NCBI GenBank assembly: GCA_002427105.1
Contig: DIPM01000004.1
Location: forward strand, 1-44,290
Length of the DNA: 44,290 nt
DNA from: Marinilabiliaceae bacterium UBA5488
GTDB taxonomy: Bacteria > Bacteroidota > Bacteroidia > Bacteroidales > Marinilabiliaceae
Direction of reading: 5' to 3'
In this document: positions 17,856 to 26,445 of the stretch, piece by piece
Layout of the letters: every line of letters starts with the position of its first letter
Position numbering within the stretch: position 1 is the stretch's first letter
Position numbers and translations under genes: made by a program
The notes under the pieces: generated by a model
Seen by the model: only the letters and a program-made list of their open reading frames with translations
Databases searched by the model: none
What the model was told of the DNA's origin: nothing

Positions 17856-19208
17856 TTACATCTCCACATCTTTTTCATCAAACAAACCCGCCAATTTATT
17901 CTTTAATCCCTCAAACAAATCTCCTGTGGTATAACTTACCTCCTTAGTCCTTTTCTTCTCAGAGCGAGGTCTGACTACTTTTGCGGCTTGCTGTTTTTTA
18001 GACAAATCATCGGGAGGAGTTTCGAACAGTTTCTGCTCAACAAAACTATTGCTCGAAGGATAAACAGAAGAGCTTATCAACAAACCCACAGCTGTTGAAT
18101 ACAAAGGCATCTCCTCGGCCCCAACAACCGACTCGTCCATATAGCGGTCGGGCTTGCCCATTCTAACCTCCAATCCGGTCTTTAGTCTTACCAAATGTGC
18201 AATATTCTTTAACAAAGCGCCTCCTCCGGTAATTACAACTCCGGCACCCAATTTCTCATAATAACCCGAAGCCTCAATATGGTGAGCCACATACTCGATA
18301 ATCTCTTCCATTCTAGCCTGAATAATTGAAGCAAGGTTTCTGAACGAGATCTCTTTGGGCTCCCATCCTGCCATGCCGGGGATGGAAACAACCATGTCTT
18401 CGCGTGCCATGCTTCCCATAGCCGAGCCAAATTGTACCTTAAGCATCTCGGCCTGTTTGTAGAGAAGAGAACAACCCTCCTTTATATCATTGGTAACAAC
18501 ATTTCCACCAAAAGGAATAACAGCAGTGTGACGTATTACACCATCGTAAAACAGAGCAAAATCAGTAGTACCCCCGCCTATATCAACCATAACCACTCCT
18601 GCCTCCATCTCTTCATCAGTTAAGACAGAATGTGATGAGGCCAAAGGCTCAAGGATTACGCCCTTAAGCTGCAAACCGGCACGGTGAATACATTTCTCGA
18701 TATTTTTAAGAGCCGCCATCCGGCCTATTACTACATGGAAATTACCCTCCAAACGATGCCCCGACATTCCTACCGGATTCTTCTCACCCTGCTCATTATC
18801 AACACTATAATCCTGCGGAATAACATGAATCACCTTTTCACCCGGCTCCAGAGAGATACGATGACTATCGCCAAGCAATTGCTCCAAATCGAAGGTAGAA
18901 ATCTCATCATTGGGATTGATAAAGCGATAACAACGGTTTGTCAGGCTCTTCATCGAATATCCTGCCATACCGACGTAAACCTCACCAATACGCACATCAA
19001 TTTTCGCTTCCAGCCGCGAAACAGCCTCTTTAATTGCGCTTACGGTCTCATCAATATTTAGGATAACGCCCCTCTTAACGCCTGTCGAACTCGCCTTCTC
19101 AAGCCCCAACACCTGAACATGACCATTAGGATATTTTCGGGCTGCAACAGCAACAACCTTAGTGGTTCCGATATCAATAGCTGCAATTAATTTTGATTCC
19201 TGGTTCAT
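17856..19208 (-). CDS. ftsA: Cell division protein FtsA
   Basis: This actin-like ATPase of about 450 residues tethers FtsZ to the membrane. It has the phosphate-1 motif AAIDIGTTKVVAVAA at the N-terminus, the VVMVDIGGGTTDFALF phosphate-2 motif and the VVITGGGALLKNI adenosine motif. The SHS2 1C domain lies between the first two. The C-terminal end DLFEGLKNKLAGLFDEKDVEM is amphipathic and fits a membrane-targeting helix. I chose the ATG at 19208. A longer frame starts at TTG 19280 but would overlap ftsQ and add 24 residues with no counterpart in the family. Confidence 0.95.
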   Translation of the reverse strand: MNQESKLIAAIDIGTTKVVAVAARKYPNGHVQVLGLEKASSTGVKRGVILNIDETVSAIKEAVSRLEAKIDVRIGEVYVGMAGYSMKSLTNRCYRFINPNDEISTFDLEQLLGDSHRISLEPGEKVIHVIPQDYSVDNEQGEKNPVGMSGHRLEGNFHVVIGRMAALKNIEKCIHRAGLQLKGVILEPLASSHSVLTDEEMEAGVVMVDIGGGTTDFALFYDGVIRHTAVIPFGGNVVTNDIKEGCSLLYKQAEMLKVQFGSAMGSMAREDMVVSIPGMAGWEPKEISFRNLASIIQARMEEIIEYVAHHIEASGYYEKLGAGVVITGGGALLKNIAHLVRLKTGLEVRMGKPDRYMDESVVGAEEMPLYSTAVGLLISSSVYPSSNSFVEQKLFETPPDDLSKKQQAAKVVRPRSEKKRTKEVSYTTGDLFEGLKNKLAGLFDEKDVEM

Positions 19209-19251
19209 TCTCTTCGGGTTTAATATCTCTGTTATACTATAATTTTTATCT

Positions 19252-19983
19252 CTATAGCGAACGGTCTCGCGAACATACAATCTGGTTTTTATACTTAAGG
19301 TTTATCACCTGATAATCATTCCATTCCTTAGGATTCATACCACTTGTATATAAAGCTTTCAGATTCCGCAATTTAAGCTCTACGTCTTCGGGCTGACCCA
19401 GCAAAATCAAGTGATCACCTACCCTTGGAACCAGTATGTATTCGTTATTTCTGCGTATATAAATTTGTTCCATCTGAGCCTCCCAAAAAGGGTCGGACAC
19501 TAACAGCCCGGCAACATGCAAAAGCTCATCTTTTTCTTTGGGAATGGCGCCGTTAGCCACCAGCACTCTGGCCGAAAATCGTGAGGATACGGGAATTCTA
19601 TGCCCTTCCTCATCCATATAAAAGGTGCCATCAGATGCAATCACCCTGACAATAGGTTTAAACTGTGTAATCTCGATATTGACCACTCCGGTTCCGGAAT
19701 TGAAAACCTCGCAGGAGCGAATCGAGCTATGCTTTTTAACAAAAGCCTCCATCTCATCAAAGTTAAGCGAGTTAACAGTTCCACCCAGCAAATCAGGGTA
19801 AGAAGCCAACACGCTCTCCCTTATATCCTCAGCATCAACAAAGCGCGACTCGTCGCTATCTCTAACTTTAACATTAAGCTCCGAGCAAACAAGCTCCTTG
19901 TGGCTATGTGAAACAAAGGATAGCATCACGGGAAAATAACCCAGCACAAGCACCCACTTCAATATTTTCGTAGCTCTTTTCAT
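19252..19983 (-). CDS. ftsQ: Cell division protein FtsQ
   Basis: This 243-residue bitopic protein has one N-terminal transmembrane segment (about 8-26), then a POTRA-like domain (about 35-110; VDAEDIRESVLASYPDLLGGTVNSL) and a beta domain with SDGTFYMDEEGHRIPVS. In the divisome FtsQ forms a complex with FtsL and FtsB. It is recognised by position between murC and ftsA and by this architecture, because FtsQ sequences are poorly conserved. Its mRNA leader can form a hairpin with GCCGG/CCGGC arms (19992-20012) ending 8 bases before the start codon. Confidence 0.88.
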   Translation of the reverse strand: MKRATKILKWVLVLGYFPVMLSFVSHSHKELVCSELNVKVRDSDESRFVDAEDIRESVLASYPDLLGGTVNSLNFDEMEAFVKKHSSIRSCEVFNSGTGVVNIEITQFKPIVRVIASDGTFYMDEEGHRIPVSSRFSARVLVANGAIPKEKDELLHVAGLLVSDPFWEAQMEQIYIRRNNEYILVPRVGDHLILLGQPEDVELKLRNLKALYTSGMNPKEWNDYQVINLKYKNQIVCSRDRSL

Positions 19984-20093
19984 AATCTGCTGCCGGAATC
20001 CAATAAGCCGGCTAAATATAACTCTTTTGAATTCAACACCCTATACATAAATCACAATACTTATTAACAACTTAATCAATCTTTTAAACAATT

Positions 20094-21488
20094 TCAGCTC
20101 TCCATAAGCCTCTTAAATCGCCCTGATAGAGCCGGAACTAAACGGTCGATATCGCCCGCGCCCATCGTTATCACTATCTGAGGCACATCCTTGATTTCCA
20201 CAGCCTCTGTCAGCTCCTTATAATGATAATACTTAACCGGCGTCCCGCTAATTTTATCTCCTATACTTTTGCTGCTAACACCTTCAATCGGAAGCTCACG
20301 AGCCGGATAAATATCTAACAAAATCACCTCATCAAGCGCCGATAAGGAAGAGGCAAACTCTTCGGCAAAATCGCGCGTGCGGGTATATAAATGAGGCTGA
20401 AAGACTCCTGTCAGATAATAACCGGGATACATCAATCTGACACTTTCAATAGTGGCTCTAATTTCTTCAGGATGATGTGCATAATCATCTATATAGATAA
20501 AAGAATCTGACTTGACACGAATATCAAAGCGGCGACTAATGCCCTTGAAAAGAGGAAGTGAGTCGCGAAGCTCGTCGGCCCTGACTCCGTTGAGATAAGC
20601 CAAAGCAAGTGCGCCAACAGCATTCTCAACATTTAACAAACCTGGAATGCCCATTTTCAAACCCCGTATTTCGCCGTCCGGGGTTTGCAGTTCAAAATTG
20701 TAATACCCCTTCTCTATCCTTATATTCTTAGCATAAAAATCTGCCTTCATGCTATTTAAGGCATAGCGGTACATCTTAACTCCCCTTACAGCCGACAAAT
20801 CAACATCCAGTCCTTCCTTAACAACAAGATTACCACCTTCACGCACCTTTGCGGCAAAGTCGGAAAAAGCCTGTATAAAGCTCTCACGATCTCCGTAAAT
20901 ATCAAGATGATCGGCATCAACAGAAGAAATAAGAGCCGTTTGAGGCTGGAGCCACAGAAATGAGCGATCGTACTCATCAGCCTCCATCACCACGTAGTCT
21001 GACTTCTCATCCCACAAGAAATTGCTGCCAAAATTTTTTGAAATACCTCCCAAAAAGGCTGTGCACCCAAGGTGGCTCTCCTTAAAAAGATGTGCCGTCA
21101 AAGTGGAAATAGTTGTCTTACCATGAGTGCCAGATATGCAAACCCCTTTGCTGCCCGAACTTATCAAGCCCAGAACCCTGGCACGCTTCATCACGCTGAA
21201 GCCATGCCCGCGAAACCAAAGCAACTGCGCTTGCTCCTCTCCTACAGCCGGAGTATAAATTACAAGGGTATCCTCAACCTTACGGTATTGAGGCTTAATA
21301 CGCTCAGGAGAGTCGTCAAAACATACTTCAATACCTTCTTTTTGCAAAGCATCGGTTAACGGTGAGGGTGTGCGGTCATAACCTGCAACGGGCAGCCCCA
21401 TCCTTTTAAAATAACGAGCCAAAGCGCTCATTCCTATGCCGCCTATTCCTATCAGCCAAACCTGCTTTATACCCTCCGGAGTAATCAT
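20094..21488 (-). CDS. murC: UDP-N-acetylmuramate--L-alanine ligase
   Basis: This 464-residue cytoplasmic ligase adds L-alanine to UDP-MurNAc, the first amino acid of the peptidoglycan stem. The N-terminal UDP-binding Rossmann motif IGIGGIGMSALARYF, the ATP loop GTHGKTT near residue 118, the metal and substrate region EADEYDRSFL and the C-terminal motif IYIDDYAHHPEEI are all those of MurC rather than MurD, MurE or MurF. Its start is 13 bases after murG. A 110-base gap separates it from ftsQ. Confidence 0.97.
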   Translation of the reverse strand: MITPEGIKQVWLIGIGGIGMSALARYFKRMGLPVAGYDRTPSPLTDALQKEGIEVCFDDSPERIKPQYRKVEDTLVIYTPAVGEEQAQLLWFRGHGFSVMKRARVLGLISSGSKGVCISGTHGKTTISTLTAHLFKESHLGCTAFLGGISKNFGSNFLWDEKSDYVVMEADEYDRSFLWLQPQTALISSVDADHLDIYGDRESFIQAFSDFAAKVREGGNLVVKEGLDVDLSAVRGVKMYRYALNSMKADFYAKNIRIEKGYYNFELQTPDGEIRGLKMGIPGLLNVENAVGALALAYLNGVRADELRDSLPLFKGISRRFDIRVKSDSFIYIDDYAHHPEEIRATIESVRLMYPGYYLTGVFQPHLYTRTRDFAEEFASSLSALDEVILLDIYPARELPIEGVSSKSIGDKISGTPVKYYHYKELTEAVEIKDVPQIVITMGAGDIDRLVPALSGRFKRLMES

Positions 21489-21501
21489 ATCTTCAATTTT
21501 A

Positions 21502-22605
21502 TTACTTATCTCGTTCTGCCAGTTTCAACACCCGGGCTGCAATGTCCATATCAGCATTAGGCTTAGCCAATGAGCGGATATTTCGCGACAAACTTTCGCG
21601 TGTATCACCATCACTAAGCAAGTTAAGAGCCTCAGCCAGCAACTTATGCGGAGCATCGGCATCGCTGACCAAAATAGCGGCCGATTTATCAACCAGTGCC
21701 ATGGCATTCTTTGTCTGATGATCTTCAGATACATTGGGAGAGGGAACCAATATCGAAGCCTTCCCCAAAAGGGCAAGTTCGCTTATTGTACCGGCACCGG
21801 CACGCGACACCACCACATCGGCAACAGAATAAGCCATATCCATCCTGCTTATAAAAGGCATAGCCCTGACATTATCCAGCTTCAATGGCTTTAGCATTTC
21901 ATTAATATCGTCAAAATAGAACTTGCCCGTCTGCCACAAAACCTGCACATCCTTGCCGCGAAGCTCTTCAATGTTTCCAGAAATTCCCTTGTTAATGCTC
22001 CCTGCACCAAGACTGCCGCCAATAACCAGAATCGTAGGCCACTCGCTGTTTAAGCCAAACTCCTTATTTGCCTCTTTCAAATCCACATTATTCGTAAGGT
22101 CGCGCCTGACAGGGTTGCCGGTAAAACTTATCTTTTCGGCAGGGAAAAAGCGCTCCATACCCGGATAGGCCACACAAATAGAGTCGGCTTTCCTGGAAAG
22201 AATGCGATTTGTAACTCCCGGAAAACTATTCTGCTCCTGTATCAAAGTTGCTACACCCATAGATGCAGCAGCGCGCAGCACAGGCCCGCTGGCATAGCCC
22301 CCAACACCAACGGCCACATCGGGCTTGAAGCGACGCAGTATGCGCCTTGCTTTCATCATACTTGAAGCAAGCTTAAAGAAAAAAGTAATATTCTTCCATG
22401 TTATCCGACGCTGAAACCCCGCAACCGGGAGGCCTTCAATCTTGTAGCCCGCGGCAGGCACCCGCTCCATCTCCATCCTGCCTGAAGCCCCTACAAAGAG
22501 AATCTCACACTCGGGCAAAGTCTTCTTCAGTGCATCGGCAATGGAAATAGCCGGGAAGATATGTCCTCCCGTTCCTCCTCCGCTTATTATAACTTTTACG
22601 CTCAT
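21502..22605 (-). CDS. murG: UDP-GlcNAc:lipid I GlcNAc transferase MurG
   Basis: This 367-residue GT28 glycosyltransferase adds GlcNAc to lipid I to make lipid II on the inner face of the membrane. The N-terminal glycine-rich loop SGGGTGGHIFPAISIA, the second glycine-rich stretch GVGGYASGPVLRAA, IQEQNSFPGVTNR and the donor-site VVIGG-type segment VIGGSLGAGSINK are the classical MurG motifs, and SRAGAGTISELALLGK is the UDP-GlcNAc binding motif. The length is typical. It lies between ftsW and murC. Confidence 0.97.
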   Translation of the reverse strand: MSVKVIISGGGTGGHIFPAISIADALKKTLPECEILFVGASGRMEMERVPAAGYKIEGLPVAGFQRRITWKNITFFFKLASSMMKARRILRRFKPDVAVGVGGYASGPVLRAAASMGVATLIQEQNSFPGVTNRILSRKADSICVAYPGMERFFPAEKISFTGNPVRRDLTNNVDLKEANKEFGLNSEWPTILVIGGSLGAGSINKGISGNIEELRGKDVQVLWQTGKFYFDDINEMLKPLKLDNVRAMPFISRMDMAYSVADVVVSRAGAGTISELALLGKASILVPSPNVSEDHQTKNAMALVDKSAAILVSDADAPHKLLAEALNLLSDGDTRESLSRNIRSLAKPNADMDIAARVLKLAERDK

Positions 22606-22656
22606 ATACTTGTATTCTTATGCTTTCAATTCAAAATATCCATGTCAATACTGCTC

Positions 22657-23850
22657 TTAATTATCATCATCATCCTCAGGGGAGCTAAGGCCTTCATCAC
22701 CCTCCTTCTGCTCCTTTAACTCATTATTATGCCTGCTTACACCCAGAATCATCCCAAAAGCTATACAGGTAAATAGTACTGATGTAGTACCCAAACTCAC
22801 CAAAGGCAAGGGCTGACCCGTAACAGGAAAAATCCCCACCGCGACACCCATGTTTACAAAGGCCTGAGAGACAAGCATCAGACCCAAACCCAGGGCCAAA
22901 AACGCCGGAAATGTCCGATTACTTTCCCTGACAATTACTCCTATCCTTGCCAGCAGAAAGAGGTAACACAAAAGCACAATAACAGGTCCTATAAGCCCAT
23001 ATTCTTCGGCGATTATCGCGTAGATAAAGTCGCTGTAAGGATGGGGAAGGAAATTGCGCTGCACGCTGTTGCCGGGACCTTTGCCCAGAAGGCCTCCCGA
23101 GGCAATGGCTATCTTGCTTTGATCCGATTGGTAGGAAGACGATTTGTCTGCTTTATCGGGATTGACAAACTGCTCTACACGACTGGCCCAGGTCTCCGCC
23201 CTGGGCAAAAAATCGACCTTAGGCGCCACGAAAAGCAACAAAGCAAGCAAGCCAACAGCCACTGCTCCGCTGCCCAGTAGATACTTAAGCGGAACTCGCC
23301 CTACGAACATCATAGCCACAGAAACGCCAACAACCAATAATGCTGTTGACAGATTTTCTCTAAAAATTAGCCCTGCAACAATCAACACATAAATGATAAT
23401 GGGTTTGAATGCTTCGCCCGCTGAATCATCCTCCTTCTGGTACTGAGCCAATATCTTTGCTACATAAACAATCAGGGCAAGCTTAGCCATCTCGGAAGGC
23501 TGAAAAGTAATGCCTATCCCGGGAATCGTTAACCATCTGGAAGCCATATTCAAATTAACGCCGGCCACTAAAGTGATAATAAGCAGCAAGATCGAGCCAT
23601 ACAGCGCCATAAGGCTAAATCTGGCAATCCACTTGTAAGGAATGTAATGCACCAGAACTATTATCCCAAAGCCCACGCTGAGGGAAAACAGTTGCTTAAA
23701 CATATAATATGATGTATTGCCACCCTGATGTTTATAGGCCAAAAATCCTGTGGCACTATATACTGAAAGCAACGAAGCAACTGACAGGATAATTACAATA
23801 CTCCATATCACTGTATCTCCTTTCAAATATTTTCTTACACTCTCACTCAT
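22657..23850 (-). CDS. ftsW: Peptidoglycan glycosyltransferase FtsW
   Basis: This 397-residue SEDS-family polytopic membrane protein (about ten hydrophobic segments) polymerises lipid II at the septum together with the FtsI transpeptidase. Family motifs include PGIGITFQPSEMAKLALIVY, the loop PHPYSDFIYAIIAEEYGLIGP and, near the end, PVTGQPLPLVSLGTTS. The C-terminus is a short acidic tail. Its ATG overlaps the murD stop as ATGA, so the two are translationally coupled. RodA is excluded by the dcw position next to murG. Confidence 0.95.
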   Translation of the reverse strand: MSESVRKYLKGDTVIWSIVIILSVASLLSVYSATGFLAYKHQGGNTSYYMFKQLFSLSVGFGIIVLVHYIPYKWIARFSLMALYGSILLLIITLVAGVNLNMASRWLTIPGIGITFQPSEMAKLALIVYVAKILAQYQKEDDSAGEAFKPIIIYVLIVAGLIFRENLSTALLVVGVSVAMMFVGRVPLKYLLGSGAVAVGLLALLLFVAPKVDFLPRAETWASRVEQFVNPDKADKSSSYQSDQSKIAIASGGLLGKGPGNSVQRNFLPHPYSDFIYAIIAEEYGLIGPVIVLLCYLFLLARIGVIVRESNRTFPAFLALGLGLMLVSQAFVNMGVAVGIFPVTGQPLPLVSLGTTSVLFTCIAFGMILGVSRHNNELKEQKEGDEGLSSPEDDDDN

Positions 23851-25187
23851 AATTTTTTCATTTCCATTACTTTCTGCCTGAACAAATTGCCACGCTCTTC
23901 ATAATTCTTAAATAAATCGAAACTGGCACAGGCGGGCGATAACAATACCACATCTCCTTTCTTTGCAACATTTGAGGCTGCCCTCAAGGCCTCGTCAAGA
24001 CTGTCTGTGCTAATCACTTCCGGAATAACTCCCTCAAAAGACTTTATCAGCTTCCTGTTATCAACTCCCATACAGATAAGCGCCCTTACCTTTTGTTTTG
24101 CAAACTCTTTCAACACACTATAATCATTTCCCTTGTCGGTGCCTCCTGCTATCCAAACCACAGGACGGCTCATGCTTTCAAGGGCATACCAGGTAGAATC
24201 GACATTGGTGGCCTTGGAGTCGTTGATATAAAGAACACCCTCAAGCTCGGCGCAAGGCTCCAGCCTATGCTCAACCCCTTTGAAACTTGAAATACCGGCA
24301 ATTAGCACCTTTGGCGAAACTCCTACAGAAAGCCCCGCAAGGGCAAGGGCCATAGCGTTATACAAATTATGCCGGCCTTTTAAGCCTATCTTATCAAGCG
24401 GCATATCCAGAACCGCGTTGCCCACTTCCACGTGCAGGATATCGCCGTTCAGAAAGGCCGCGGCAGGCGCCTTAAGGGCAAAAGGCAAGCTACGTGCTGC
24501 CGTTCTGTCACCCCTGAAGCTTTGTTTCAAAGTAGGGTCATCGGCGCTCCAAATGCAGTTGTCCTGCTCTGTCTGATTACTTAAGATTCTGTATTTTGCC
24601 TCGATATAATCCTCAAATCTATAATTGTATCTGTCTAAATGGTCGGGAGTAATATTTGTTATTATCGCGGTATTTATACGCGAATTGTACATCCTGTCGA
24701 GCTGAAAACTGCTAAGCTCCATAACAAAGATTGCAGGATCACTCTGGGTAAGGCGCCTGCAAGGACTGACTCCTACATTGCCCGACAAAACAGCGTCAAA
24801 GCCCGCGCTTTGCAATATATGATGCAGCCATAAGGTAGTGGTAGTCTTGCCGTTGCTGCCGGTAATGCCAATAATATGAGCCTTGGTGTAACGCAGGGCA
24901 AATTCTATATCCGAAATAACCGGGATAGAAGCAGCGTCAAGAGCTTTTATCAAAGTTGCCGAATCAGGTATGCCCGGGCTCTTGATTACCTCCGAGGCCG
25001 CCATTATGCGGCTTTCGGAATGCTGCCCCTCCTCAAAGCTGATTCCTGCATCCAGGAGTTCCTTTTTAAAACGAGGCGCAATAAGCCCCTTATCACTTAC
25101 AAAAACAGCGATACTATTGGCTTTTGCCAGCAAAGCAGCCCCAACGCCACTTTCTCCTGCCCCCAATATAACCAGCTCCTTTTGCAT
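23847..25187 (-). CDS. murD: UDP-MurNAc-L-alanine--D-glutamate ligase
   Basis: This 446-residue cytoplasmic ligase adds D-glutamate to UDP-MurNAc-L-Ala. It has the N-terminal UDP-binding fold (VILGAGESGVGAALLAKA), the ATP loop GSNGKTTTT near residue 110, the middle-domain ITNITPDHLDRY and the C-terminal YINDSKATN and SPACASFDLFKNYEERG motifs, which separate MurD from the other Mur ligases. It overlaps ftsW by four bases and is preceded by mraY with a 6-base gap. Confidence 0.97.
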   Translation of the reverse strand: MQKELVILGAGESGVGAALLAKANSIAVFVSDKGLIAPRFKKELLDAGISFEEGQHSESRIMAASEVIKSPGIPDSATLIKALDAASIPVISDIEFALRYTKAHIIGITGSNGKTTTTLWLHHILQSAGFDAVLSGNVGVSPCRRLTQSDPAIFVMELSSFQLDRMYNSRINTAIITNITPDHLDRYNYRFEDYIEAKYRILSNQTEQDNCIWSADDPTLKQSFRGDRTAARSLPFALKAPAAAFLNGDILHVEVGNAVLDMPLDKIGLKGRHNLYNAMALALAGLSVGVSPKVLIAGISSFKGVEHRLEPCAELEGVLYINDSKATNVDSTWYALESMSRPVVWIAGGTDKGNDYSVLKEFAKQKVRALICMGVDNRKLIKSFEGVIPEVISTDSLDEALRAASNVAKKGDVVLLSPACASFDLFKNYEERGNLFRQKVMEMKKL

Positions 25188-25193
25188 TCTTTC

Positions 25194-26426
25194 TTACCTA
25201 ATTTTCAATGTTACCACAGTCAGAACCGCCAATATAACACTCACAATCCAAAAGCGGGTCACTATCTTCGACTCCGCATAGCCCTTCATCTGATAATGAT
25301 GATGAACGGGAGCCATCTTAAACACCCGTCTTCCTTCACCATAAATTCGTTTTGTGTATTTAAACCAGCTAACCTGAATTATTACAGAAATACTCTCTAC
25401 TAAGAAGACCCCGCATAATATCGGGATTAACAGCTCGATACGTATCAATATGGCGAATACCGCAATAATTCCACCCAGCGTCAAACTTCCTGTATCGCCC
25501 ATAAACACTTGAGCAGGATAGGAATTGTACCACAAAAAGCCAATGGTAGCACCAATAAAAGCCGCCATAAAAACCACCAGCTCCTGAGAGTGAGGTATAA
25601 ACATAATATTAAGATAATCAGCATAAACTGCGTGCCCTGAGAGGTAGGCAAAGATACCCAGCGTTACGCCAATAATTGACGAAACACCCGTCGCCAGCCC
25701 ATCCAGCCCATCTGTCATATTCGCCCCGTTGGAAACGGCTGTTATTATAAATATTACAACCAATACAAAAAACACCCAGCCCCATGCTTCTGCCTTATCT
25801 CCCAAAAAGCTGAAAATTGAACTGTAATCGATACGATTGTTCTTAAAAAACGGGACATTGGTAACCGGCGCCTTGATTGTCTCCACCACCATCACCTGCT
25901 TGATTTCACCCTCAACAGTTTCCTCAAAACGGTCGGGAACGGGAGTCTTAATGCGGGCCACAACATCATCGTTAAAATAGAGGGTCAGACCAACGATAAT
26001 GCCTAAACCAACCTGGCCAATAATCTTGAAACGCCCGGCAAGCCCCTTTTTCTTCTTCTTGAAGACCTTGATATAGTCATCAACAAAACCAATTGCCCCG
26101 AGCCACACAACCGATACTATCATCAAGACAACATAGACATTATCGAGGCGGCTGAAAAGCAGAACGGGTACAAGAATCGCGATAATTATCAGAATTCCGC
26201 CCATGGTGGGTGTGCCCTTCTTTTGATACTGACCTTCAAGACCTAAATCGCGCACTACCTCACCAATCTGCTTCTTTTGAAGCCTCATAATCAAACGTTT
26301 TCCAAAAACCGTTGCTATCAGCAGCGAAAAAATCACCGCCATCCCCGAACGAAACGAGATATACTGAAACATTCCCACCCCGGGAAAATCAATAGATTGC
26401 AGATATTCATAAAGATAAAATAGCAT
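25194..26426 (-). CDS. mraY: Phospho-MurNAc-pentapeptide transferase MraY
   Basis: This 410-residue polytopic enzyme transfers phospho-MurNAc-pentapeptide to undecaprenyl phosphate to give lipid I. It carries the family motifs GTPTMGG, GFVDDYIKVFKKKKKGL and NGANMTDGLDGLATG, and the late MAPVHHHYQMKG sequence. It is about 50 residues longer than E. coli MraY (360). Part of the excess is an insertion at about residues 148-200 (VARIKTPVPDRFEETVEGE and onward), probably in an external loop. It lies between murE and murD in the dcw run. Confidence 0.96.
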   Translation of the reverse strand: MLFYLYEYLQSIDFPGVGMFQYISFRSGMAVIFSLLIATVFGKRLIMRLQKKQIGEVVRDLGLEGQYQKKGTPTMGGILIIIAILVPVLLFSRLDNVYVVLMIVSVVWLGAIGFVDDYIKVFKKKKKGLAGRFKIIGQVGLGIIVGLTLYFNDDVVARIKTPVPDRFEETVEGEIKQVMVVETIKAPVTNVPFFKNNRIDYSSIFSFLGDKAEAWGWVFFVLVVIFIITAVSNGANMTDGLDGLATGVSSIIGVTLGIFAYLSGHAVYADYLNIMFIPHSQELVVFMAAFIGATIGFLWYNSYPAQVFMGDTGSLTLGGIIAVFAILIRIELLIPILCGVFLVESISVIIQVSWFKYTKRIYGEGRRVFKMAPVHHHYQMKGYAESKIVTRFWIVSVILAVLTVVTLKIR

Positions 26427-26445
26427 AGGCTATATGATTTAGTTT

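Noticed and set aside
17164..17934. Long rightward frame opposite ftsZ (256 codons)
   Set aside because: It is the antisense shadow of the conserved FtsZ and FtsA coding sequence, with low-complexity composition.
19208..19280. Longer FtsA with 24 extra N-terminal residues
   Set aside because: It would start at TTG inside ftsQ and the extra residues have no counterpart in FtsA. ATG 19208 gives the normal start.
24876..25403. Rightward frame of 175 codons opposite murD and mraY
   Set aside because: Both strands cannot be this conserved. The leftward frames carry clear MurD and MraY motifs.
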